Part shown: positions 57,417 through 64,000 of the stretch, piece by piece | Numbering within the stretch: the stretch's first letter is position 1 | Layout: each line of letters begins with the position of its first letter | From: Arthrobacter sp. ISL-85 | GTDB lineage: Bacteria > Actinomycetota > Actinomycetes > Actinomycetales > Micrococcaceae | DNA length: 64,000 nt | Direction of reading: 5' to 3' | Assembly (NCBI RefSeq): GCF_018613675.1 | Contig: NZ_JAGGPQ010000011.1 | Location: 219,780-283,779, forward strand | Notes under the pieces: model-generated | Told to the model about the DNA's origin: nothing | Databases searched by the model: none | The model's input: only the letters and a program-made list of their open reading frames with translations | Made by a program: the position numbers and the translations under genes

Positions 57417-58969
57417 GGCTCAAGCTCACGCTGCTCCGCAACGGATTGCGCCGCAGCCCCTGGCAGCTGGTGGGCATGGCCATCGCCGGCCTTTATGCGC
57501 TGGGCGTCGTGGCAACACTGATCATTGCCCTTGTCCTGCTGCGAAACGCCGGACCCGTGGCCGCCCACACCGCGGTGGTCCTGGGCGGCTCTGCGGCCGT
57601 CCTGGGCTGGGCTGTGATTCCGGTCGTGGCATCGGCCACGGACATGACCCTTGATCCGGCCCGTTTCACCACCTTTGCGATCCCCATGAAGCAGATGCTC
57701 GCCGGACTTGCCCTGGGCGGGCTGATCGGCATCCCCGGCCTGGCCACCACGCTGGTGGCATTGTCCACGGTGGTCACCTGGTCCCGCGGCGTGCTCCCGG
57801 CGCTCGCCGCTTTGGCCGGCGCGTGCCTGGGCGTCATGACCTGCATCGTGCTGGCCAAGGTGGTCACCACCGCGACGGCAAGCCTGGCAGCTTCCCGGCG
57901 CTTCAAGGACATCAGTGCCCTCGCGTTCATGGTGCCGATGGTCCTGCTGGGCCCCATCGTGGCGGGAGTTGGCCGCGGCATCTCCGCCTCCACCGGATTC
58001 CTGCCGGAGTTCGCCCGGACCTTGTCCTGGACGCCGCTCGGTGCACCATGGTCGCTCGGCGGTGACATCGCGTCAGGCCGGCCAGGGCAGGCCGCGGTGA
58101 AGCTGGTGGTTTCGGTGGCGGTCCTCGGCGCCCTGGCCTGGTGCTGGAAGCTGCTGCTTGAGCGGGCACTGGTCACGCCGCCGTACGCCGGCGCCGGGAA
58201 GCGCAGGGGCGGCCGGCTGGGACTGTTCGGCGTGCTGCCTGCAACCCCCGCCGGTGCCGTGATGGCAAGATCGCTCACCTACTGGCTCCGGGATCCGCGG
58301 TATTCGGGTTCCCTGGTTGTCATCCCGCTGCTTCCGGTGGTTCTGGCGTTCCAGGGGACGCGGACCGGCAGCTATGGCAGCCTCGCTTTCCTTGCCCCGG
58401 TGTCCGCCTTCATCCTGGCCTGGTCCATCTCCGCCGACGTCTCCTACGACAACACGGCGTTTGCACTGCACCTGGCCACCGGAGTCCGGGGGGTGGCGGA
58501 CCGGCTGGGGCGGGCGCTGGCATGCATGACCTTCGCGCTGCCCGTGGTCCTGGTGTTTTCGGTGGGCTACGTAGCCTTTACCCGCAGCTGGACAGGCCTG
58601 CCCGGCCAGCTGGGGTTCAGCCTGGGAATCCTCTTCACCGGCCTGGGCCTGTCCTCGGTGGTATCGGCCCGGTACACGGTCACCGTTCCGCTGCCCGGGG
58701 ACAGCCCGTTCAAGAAGCCGCCCGGCAACGTAGGGCAGACCCTGGCCGTGCAGTTCGTGGGAATGCTGGTCCTCATGGTCCTGGTCCTGCCCGAGGCCGC
58801 TCTGCTGGTTGTCCAAGCAGTCACGGGCAACGTCCTGTTTGGCTGGCTCAACCTCGCCGTGGGAACCATCCTGGGCCTGCTCCTTTTCCTTACCGGTATC
58901 CGGCTGGGCGGCAGGTGGCTTGAGGCCCGCGGGCCGGAACTCCTGGCGCAGGTTACCGTCAACCGCTGA
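57398..58969 (+). CDS. ABC exporter permease
   Basis: 523 aa with about twelve hydrophobic helices and few soluble loops; one basic loop (about 262-275, GAGKRRGGRLG) splits two halves. It looks like a fused-dimer ABC-2-type permease working with the ATPase just upstream. No substrate clue in the sequence. Its ATG lies inside the ATPase gene (19-bp overlap), so expression is coupled. Confidence 0.82.
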   Translation: MVAHLLRLKLTLLRNGLRRSPWQLVGMAIAGLYALGVVATLIIALVLLRNAGPVAAHTAVVLGGSAAVLGWAVIPVVASATDMTLDPARFTTFAIPMKQMLAGLALGGLIGIPGLATTLVALSTVVTWSRGVLPALAALAGACLGVMTCIVLAKVVTTATASLAASRRFKDISALAFMVPMVLLGPIVAGVGRGISASTGFLPEFARTLSWTPLGAPWSLGGDIASGRPGQAAVKLVVSVAVLGALAWCWKLLLERALVTPPYAGAGKRRGGRLGLFGVLPATPAGAVMARSLTYWLRDPRYSGSLVVIPLLPVVLAFQGTRTGSYGSLAFLAPVSAFILAWSISADVSYDNTAFALHLATGVRGVADRLGRALACMTFALPVVLVFSVGYVAFTRSWTGLPGQLGFSLGILFTGLGLSSVVSARYTVTVPLPGDSPFKKPPGNVGQTLAVQFVGMLVLMVLVLPEAALLVVQAVTGNVLFGWLNLAVGTILGLLLFLTGIRLGGRWLEARGPELLAQVTVNR

Positions 58970-58990
58970 CAGTTCCAGGAAGGGAACCCC

Positions 58991-59770
58991 ATGGAAGTCG
59001 TGATCCTCGGCGGCAGCAGGCAGATCGGAAATCTTGCGGCCGATGCCATTGAAGAACTGATCCGCCGCAAGCCGGACGCGGTCCTTGGCCTGGCCACGGG
59101 ATCCACACCGCTGCCCGTCTACGATGACCTCGCGGACCGGCATGGACAGGGCCTGGACTTCAGCAGGACCTCCGGGTTTGCGCTGGACGAGTACGTGGGC
59201 CTGCCAGCCGGGCACCCGGAGTCCTACCGCGAGGTGATACGCCGGGAATTCACCAACCGCGTCAACATCGCACCGGAGAACGTCCACGGTCCCGACGGAA
59301 CCGCCGCTGACATCCCCGCTGCCTGTGAGGCGTACGAACAGGCCATCGCCGCAGCCGGCGTCGTGGACCTGCAGTTGCTGGGTGTGGGGACCGATGGCCA
59401 CATCGGGTTCAACGAACCGGGCTCCTCCTTCGCGTCCCGGACACGGATCAAGAGCCTGATCGAACAGACACGCCGGGACAACGCCAGGTTCTTCACGAGC
59501 CTGGCCGAGGTGCCGCACCACGTCATCACCCAGGGGCTGGGCACCATCATGGCGGCGCGCCACGTGATTCTCCTGGCCACGGGGGCGCAAAAGGCGCAGG
59601 CGGTCCGCGATTTCGTGGAGGGACCGGTGGCCGCCATCTGTCCCGCGTCGGTTCTGCAGTTCCATCCGCACGCCACGGTCCTGCTGGACGAGTCCGCCGC
59701 CTCAGCGCTCAAGCTGGGGGATTTCTACCGCCACACGTACGAGAACAAGCCCGCGTGGCAGGCACTGTAG
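58991..59770 (+). CDS. nagB: Glucosamine-6-phosphate deaminase
   Basis: 259 aa. It converts GlcN-6-P to fructose-6-P and ammonia. Phosphate loop LGLATGSTPLPVY, catalytic Asp in FALDEYVGL, and GVGTDGHIGFNEPGS with the Asp-His-Glu relay. Strong RBS AGGAAGGG. The gene is 21 bp past the ABC permease and may share its transcript. No nagA lies next to it. Confidence 0.93.
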   Translation: MEVVILGGSRQIGNLAADAIEELIRRKPDAVLGLATGSTPLPVYDDLADRHGQGLDFSRTSGFALDEYVGLPAGHPESYREVIRREFTNRVNIAPENVHGPDGTAADIPAACEAYEQAIAAAGVVDLQLLGVGTDGHIGFNEPGSSFASRTRIKSLIEQTRRDNARFFTSLAEVPHHVITQGLGTIMAARHVILLATGAQKAQAVRDFVEGPVAAICPASVLQFHPHATVLLDESAASALKLGDFYRHTYENKPAWQAL

Positions 59771-59808
59771 CAGCTGCCCCGGTGCGTGCACGGAGTGCCC
59801 AAAAAGTA

Positions 59809-59853
59809 CGACGGCGGCCGGTGCCGGACCCCGGCGCGGGCGTGCCGCCGTCG
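59809..59853 (+). terminator. Candidate terminator after nagB
   Basis: 10-bp perfect stem CGACGGCGGC (59809-59818) with GCCGCCGTCG (59844-59853), inner GCCGG/CCGGC. It lies 38 bp after the nagB stop. AAAAA before it would be a T-run for minus-strand transcripts. Confidence 0.55.
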
Positions 59854-59875
59854 AACGCGCGGCCGGTGGAACAGC

Positions 59876-59881
59876 TAAGAT
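59876..59881 (+). promoter_or_regulatory. -10 element of the DUF3039-helicase operon
   Basis: TAAGAT, 7 nt, ATG at 59889. It covers the ATG at 59880, which argues against that earlier start. Confidence 0.5.
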
Positions 59882-59888
59882 GGATGCC

Positions 59889-60218
59889 ATGACTAGCATG
59901 ACGGACCCTCTCGAAAACGACCCGATGCGCGAGCTTTCCGGGGCTGGAACGTCCACGGCCACCATTGAGCGCGAGGAACTGCGCCAGGAAGTGGAGCCGG
60001 GGGACCGGGAGCGCTTCTCGCACTATGTGCGGAAGGAAAAGATCATGGAGTCCGCCATGACCGGGGAACCCGTCATCGCCCTGTGCGGCAAGGTCTGGAC
60101 CCCGGGCCGGGATCCGAAGAAATTCCCTGTCTGCCCCGAGTGCAAGGAAGTCTATGACGGCCTCCGCCCGGGCAACGACGGCGGGAAGGGTCCGGGCGGC
60201 TCGGGCAACAACAAGTAG
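59889..60218 (+). CDS. DUF3039 protein
   Basis: 109 aa. Acidic N-terminus, then RFSHYVRKEKIMESAMTGEPVIALCGKVWTPGRDPKKFPVCPECKEVYDGL: His, Cys and CPEC could bind one zinc, and the Gly/Lys/Asn-rich tail is disordered. DUF3039 is found across actinobacteria; no function is known to me. The stop overlaps the helicase GTG by one base (TAGTG), so the two proteins are likely made together. Confidence 0.8.
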   Translation: MTSMTDPLENDPMRELSGAGTSTATIEREELRQEVEPGDRERFSHYVRKEKIMESAMTGEPVIALCGKVWTPGRDPKKFPVCPECKEVYDGLRPGNDGGKGPGGSGNNK

Positions 60219-61999
60219 TGACGGAGACGCTCTTTGGCGGCCCCACCCTGCCTCCGGCTTATCCGGAACGTGCAGCCTGGGGAACCGCCCCGAAACTCCG
60301 TGCCTGGCAGCAGCAAGCCCTCGACCTTTACCTCGCGAACAGTCCGCGCGACTTCCTGGCGGTAGCAACCCCCGGTGCCGGTAAGACCACCTTCGCTCTG
60401 CGGATCGCATCCACGCTGATCGATTCCGGTGCCGTCAACCGGATAACCATCGTCGCTCCGACGGACCACCTGAAGCGCCAGTGGGCGGATGCGGCCGCCA
60501 AGGTGGGGATTGCGATCGATCCCAACTTCAAGAACTCGGACGGCCAGCACGGCCGCGGCTTTATTGGCGTCGCCGTCACTTATGCGCAGGTGGCCAGCAA
60601 ACCCATGCTGCACCGTGCCAAGACCGAGGCCGCCCGCACCCTGGTGATCCTGGACGAGATCCACCACGGCGGTGAGGCCCTGTCCTGGGGCGATGGACTG
60701 CGCGAGGCCTTCGACCCTGCCGTGCGCCGCCTGTCGCTGACTGGTACACCGTTCCGCTCCGATACCTCGCCCATTCCGTTCGTGGAGTACGCCGAGGACC
60801 GTGACGGTATCCGGCGCTCAAAGGCCGACTACACCTACGGCTACGGCAACGCCCTCCGCGACCACGTGGTCCGGCCGGTGATGTTCATGGCCTACTCCGG
60901 CCAGATGCGCTGGCGGACCAGCGCCGGCGAGGAAATGGCCGCCTCCCTCGGCGAGGCCGCGGTAACCAAGGACATCACGAGCCACGCCTGGCGGACCGCC
61001 CTGAACCCGGCAGGGGAATGGATCCCTGCTGTCCTGGCCGGTGCGGACAAGCGGCTCAGCGAGGTCCGCCGCACCGTTCCCGACGCCGGCGGCCTGGTCA
61101 TCGCCACCGACCACGAGGACGCCCGCGCCTACGCCGGGCAGCTGAAGCGGATAACGGGGGAGTCACCCACCGTGATCCTGTCCGACGACGCCAAGGCCTC
61201 CAGCAAGATCGAGGAGTTCTCGGCCGGCGAGAAGCGCTGGATGGTGGCCGTCCGCATGGTGTCCGAAGGCGTTGACGTTCCCCGGCTCTCCGTGGGCGTC
61301 TACGCCACCTCTACGTCCACGCCGTTGTTCTTTGCCCAGGCCGTGGGACGTTTCGTGCGTGCCCGCAAGAGGGGCGAGACGGCGTCGGTCTTCCTGCCGT
61401 CCGTGCCGCAGCTGATGGCGCTGGCCAACTCCATGGAGATGGAGCGGGACCACGCGCTGGACCGGCCCGAGAAGGAGGACGGCGACGGCCTCTTCAACCC
61501 CGAAGACTCCCTGATGGCGGAGGCGAACCGGGAGGACAAGGCCTCGGACAGCCTCACCAAGGGCAAGTTCGAGGCATTGGACTCCCAGGCATCCTTTGAC
61601 CGGGTGCTGTTCGACGGCGGCGAGTTCGGTACCGGCGGCGAAGTGGGGTCTGACGATGAGATGGACTTCCTGGGCATCCCCGGCCTGCTGGACGCTGAGC
61701 AGGTGGGCACGCTGCTGCGCCAGCGCCAGCACGAGCAGCTGAACCGGAAGAACCGGAAAGCCCCGGCCGCCGCAGCCCAGCAGGTCCCGGCCGTACCCGA
61801 CCACCGCATGCTGATGGATCTGCGCAACGAGCTGGCCAAGAACGTGGCCGCCTGGGCTGCCCGGACCGGGACCCCGCACGGGGTGGTGCACACCAAGCTG
61901 CGCACTGTCTGCGGCGGGCCGCCCGTGGCACAGGCCAACGAGGAGCAGCTGAAGTCCCGGCTGCGCAAGCTCCAGGACTGGTTCGTAGGCCGGAAATAA
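60218..61999 (+). CDS. DEAD/DEAH-type superfamily 2 helicase
   Basis: 593 aa. Walker A ATPGAGKTTFAL (about 50-61), motif Ia VAPTDHLKRQW, motif II ILDEIHHGG, motif III LTGTPFRSD, and motif VI QAVGRFVRARKRGE. The C-terminal domain (about 430-593) is charged and ends in a helical RLRKLQDWFVGRK. It resembles XPB/SSL2-like restriction-type helicases more than RNA DEAD-box proteins. No nuclease domain seen. GTG start coupled to DUF3039. Confidence 0.85.
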   Translation: MTETLFGGPTLPPAYPERAAWGTAPKLRAWQQQALDLYLANSPRDFLAVATPGAGKTTFALRIASTLIDSGAVNRITIVAPTDHLKRQWADAAAKVGIAIDPNFKNSDGQHGRGFIGVAVTYAQVASKPMLHRAKTEAARTLVILDEIHHGGEALSWGDGLREAFDPAVRRLSLTGTPFRSDTSPIPFVEYAEDRDGIRRSKADYTYGYGNALRDHVVRPVMFMAYSGQMRWRTSAGEEMAASLGEAAVTKDITSHAWRTALNPAGEWIPAVLAGADKRLSEVRRTVPDAGGLVIATDHEDARAYAGQLKRITGESPTVILSDDAKASSKIEEFSAGEKRWMVAVRMVSEGVDVPRLSVGVYATSTSTPLFFAQAVGRFVRARKRGETASVFLPSVPQLMALANSMEMERDHALDRPEKEDGDGLFNPEDSLMAEANREDKASDSLTKGKFEALDSQASFDRVLFDGGEFGTGGEVGSDDEMDFLGIPGLLDAEQVGTLLRQRQHEQLNRKNRKAPAAAAQQVPAVPDHRMLMDLRNELAKNVAAWAARTGTPHGVVHTKLRTVCGGPPVAQANEEQLKSRLRKLQDWFVGRK

Positions 62000-62002
62000 C
62001 GC

Positions 62003-62635
62003 CTAGGCGATGTCCGCCCCGCCGAGTTCCATCTCGGCAACGGCGTCTTCCAGGTCCTCGGCGATGCCGGCGGTCAGCGACCGCACCACAGTGACGCCGT
62101 AGCCTGCCTGGACTGCGTCGAGCGCTGTAGCCTTCACGCAGTAGTCGGTGGCGATGCCAACCACCACCACGTCCTCCACGTCGTGGCTCTGCAGCCAGTC
62201 ATCGAGGCCGATGGCGTCCTCATCACCTTCCAGCGCCGCCGCGGCGCCCGGCAGGCCGCCGGCTTGGCGTTCGCCGGTGGGGACAGCATCCTCCGGGGCC
62301 AGCAGGCCCTCAAATCCCGAGTAGGCGGCGGCAAACTGCCCTTTCCGGAAGTAAGCGTCAACGTACTCGGTGTCCAGGTCCGGATGGAGCTCGGCCCCGC
62401 GGGTGCCTGCCACGCAGTGCCGGGGCCAGCTGTCCTGGTAATCGGGGAAATCGGAAAAGTGGCTGCCCGGATCGATGTGCCAGTCCTGCGTGGCCACTAC
62501 ATGGTCGAATTCGCTATGGTGGCCGTCCAGGTATTCGCTGATGGCGCCGGCCACCGCCGCGCCGCCGGGAACGGCGAGCGAGCCGCCTTCGCAGAAATCA
62601 TTCTGGACGTCCACGATGATCAAAGCGCGGGACAT
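62003..62635 (-). CDS. pncA: Nicotinamidase (isochorismatase-family)
   Basis: 210 aa. Catalytic triad Asp in IIVDVQNDF, Lys in YFRKGQ and Cys in ATDYCVKAT; the metal site is TQDWHIDPGSHFS (Asp, His, His). It hydrolyses nicotinamide to nicotinate and would activate pyrazinamide. A loop of about 20 residues (PTGERQAGGLPGAAAALEG) is longer than in M. tuberculosis PncA (186 aa). It overlaps the pncB stop by one base, which fits one NAD-salvage operon. Confidence 0.9.
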   Translation of the reverse strand: MSRALIIVDVQNDFCEGGSLAVPGGAAVAGAISEYLDGHHSEFDHVVATQDWHIDPGSHFSDFPDYQDSWPRHCVAGTRGAELHPDLDTEYVDAYFRKGQFAAAYSGFEGLLAPEDAVPTGERQAGGLPGAAAALEGDEDAIGLDDWLQSHDVEDVVVVGIATDYCVKATALDAVQAGYGVTVVRSLTAGIAEDLEDAVAEMELGGADIA

Positions 62636-63963
62636 CAGTGCTCCTCGTAAATGGTGGGGATCGCGGCCTCGCCGCGCTGCAGGCGGTTGACCACCGGCGG
62701 TAATTCAGCCATGGAGTCTGCGTGGCGCTGCCGTGCGCGCAGCACGCCTTCATGGCCCGTCCAGCCAGGCAGCAGTTCGCCGTTCTTCATGAACTGCTGC
62801 AGCAGCGGACGGTCGTTGCCGTCATCCTCCGGACGATGGCCCACACCCACCACCTCTGCAGTGGCGGTACCGCGTTCGTCCAGCTTCCGCAGTGCGTACT
62901 TGCGGCCGCCCACGCTGGCCTTGTTCTTGGCCACTTTGGCCACGGACACGAAGTTGCCGTCGTCGTCCGTACGGCTGACCAGCTTGTAGACCATGCTTGC
63001 AGTGGGGGCGCCGGAGCCGGTGACCAGCGACGTGCCCACCCCGTACGAGTCCACAGGGGCTGACTGCAGCGCTGCGATGGCGTACTCGTCCAGGTCCGAG
63101 GTCACCACGATCTTGGTGTGCTCATTGCCAAGGTCGTCCAGCAGCCGCCGCACCCACTGGGCCTGGGCCACGAGGTCGCCCGAGTCCAGCCGGACACCGC
63201 CCAGGCTGGGCCCTGCCAGCTCGACGGCCGTGCGGACGGCCTTTTCGACGTCGTACGTATCCACCAGCAGGGACGTGCCTTCGCCCAGCGAGGCAATTTG
63301 GGCCTCGAAGGCCTCCCGCTCGGTATCGTGCAGCAGGGTGAAGGAGTGGGCTGCCGTTCCGACGGTCTTCACGCCGTAGCGGATGCCCGCCTCGAGGTTG
63401 GACGTGCTGTCAAACCCGGCAATGATGGCCGCTCGCGCGGACGCGGTGGCGGCCTCCTCATGGGTGCGCCGGGAGCCCATTTCGATGCAGGGACGGCCGC
63501 CCGCCGCAGTGACCATCCGGGACGCGGCGGACGCGATGGCGGTGTCATGGTTAAGCACGGACAGCAGATAGGTCTCCAGCATGCAGGCTTCGGCGAATGA
63601 GGCCTCAACCACCAGGATGGGGGAGTTGGGAAAATACACCTCGCCTTCGGCGTAGCCCCAGATGTCGCCGGAAAATTTGTAGTTCGCCAAGTACTCCAGC
63701 GTTTCCTGGTTGACCACGTTGGTGCGCTCCAGGAAATCCAGTTCCGCCTCGCCGAAGCGGAAATTCGAGATGCCTTCCAGGAGGCGCCCGGTGCCGGCAA
63801 CGATGCCGTAGCGCCGGCCGTCAGGCAGGCGCCGCGCAAATGCCTCGAACACGGACCTGCGGTGTGCTGCCCCTGAATGGAGGGATGCCTGCAGCATGGT
63901 CAGCTCGTAGTGGTCGGTATAAAAGGACGTGCGGGGATGGTCCCAGCCGGCTGAGGTGCTCAC
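62635..63963 (-). CDS. pncB: Nicotinate phosphoribosyltransferase
   Basis: 442 aa. It links nicotinate to PRPP to give NaMN, using the product of PncA. Motifs: TSFYTDHYELTMLQASL, the phosphohistidine-type region AAHSFTLLH, GGVRLDSGDL, and the PRPP/phosphate part SDLDEYAIAAL...VGTSLVTG. The GTG at 63963 is preferred because TAGAGT ends 7 nt upstream; GTGs at 63972 and 63984 are in frame, the former with GGTGGGG before it. Order pncB-pncA. Confidence 0.92.
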   Translation of the reverse strand: MSTSAGWDHPRTSFYTDHYELTMLQASLHSGAAHRRSVFEAFARRLPDGRRYGIVAGTGRLLEGISNFRFGEAELDFLERTNVVNQETLEYLANYKFSGDIWGYAEGEVYFPNSPILVVEASFAEACMLETYLLSVLNHDTAIASAASRMVTAAGGRPCIEMGSRRTHEEAATASARAAIIAGFDSTSNLEAGIRYGVKTVGTAAHSFTLLHDTEREAFEAQIASLGEGTSLLVDTYDVEKAVRTAVELAGPSLGGVRLDSGDLVAQAQWVRRLLDDLGNEHTKIVVTSDLDEYAIAALQSAPVDSYGVGTSLVTGSGAPTASMVYKLVSRTDDDGNFVSVAKVAKNKASVGGRKYALRKLDERGTATAEVVGVGHRPEDDGNDRPLLQQFMKNGELLPGWTGHEGVLRARQRHADSMAELPPVVNRLQRGEAAIPTIYEEH

Positions 63964-63970
63964 GAAAGTC

Positions 63971-63976
63971 ACTCTA
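63971..63976 (-). promoter_or_regulatory. -10 element of pncB-pncA
   Basis: Minus-strand TAGAGT, 7 nt before the GTG at 63963; leaderless pattern. The -35 region runs off the window. Confidence 0.5.
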
Positions 63977-64000
63977 GTCCCCACCGGCTCCCACGTCTCG

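Overview
The window is a 64-kb piece of a high-GC actinobacterial chromosome, best matching Micrococcaceae of the Arthrobacter/Pseudarthrobacter type. The grounds are a Kgd-type 2-oxoglutarate enzyme, the mismatch endonuclease NucS, a Rho factor with a long Arg/Asp-rich insertion, frequent GTG/TTG starts, and the order argS-lysA-hom-thrC-thrB-rho-prfA-prmC-sua5-wecA-atp, which is also the order in Mycobacterium tuberculosis (there with rpmE between rho and prfA). No insertion sequence, phage gene, CRISPR array or rRNA operon was seen. It reads as core chromosome, with one gene remnant next to argS. Layout: 1-807 is the 5' end of kgd (minus strand). 1365-3766 holds two overlapping CNNM/CBS (CorC/HlyC-type) membrane proteins. 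3841-7037 is a zinc uptake locus: a 27-bp Zur-type operator, znuA, znuC, znuB, and a convergent zur gene. 7142-11485 holds a metal-dependent hydrolase, a Cds1-like PLP enzyme, and a tightly overlapping rhodanese/alcohol dehydrogenase/HIT operon. 11528-17029 (minus) has hrpA, an emfourin-like inhibitor and its presumed target, a protealysin-like M4 peptidase. Then come a CDF cation exporter, tRNA-Arg(CCG) and a frameshifted oxidoreductase remnant. 18770-25316 is a likely single operon for arginyl-tRNA charging, lysine and threonine synthesis. 25611-33923 runs from rho, prfA, prmC and sua5 to envelope polysaccharide enzymes (WecB/TagA-type, GT2, WecA). 34034-41993 is the complete F1Fo ATP synthase operon with AtpI- and AtpZ-like genes in front. 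42004-46309 holds a DUF2550 protein, a membrane-anchored esterase, and a large protein fusing a rhomboid-like membrane region to an MprF-type DUF2156 domain. 46459-50311 has a cold-shock gene, nucS, a small zinc-ribbon protein, a hydrolase and an AI-2E/PerM-type permease. 50519-54663 has an unrecognised secreted/membrane protein, a cysteine-less YbbN-like protein, an OYE-family oxidoreductase and DUF3253. 54693-61999 has an Na+/H+ antiporter with a UBP zinc finger, an ABC exporter, nagB, and a DUF3039/helicase pair. 62003-63963 (minus) is a pncB-pncA NAD salvage operon. A recurring feature is leaderless transcription. About a dozen genes have a TANNNT -10 hexamer ending 6-7 nt before the start codon and no Shine-Dalgarno sequence; this was used to choose starts for argS, nucS, pncB, the DUF3039 gene and others. 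Points most worth a second look are the large nested palindrome between rho and prfA where rpmE would be expected, the rhomboid-like/DUF2156 protein with its overlapping esterase, the antiporter/UBP fusion, the peptidase/inhibitor pair, the small CPEC-type protein divergent from nucS, and a 17-bp perfect hairpin between atpA and atpG.
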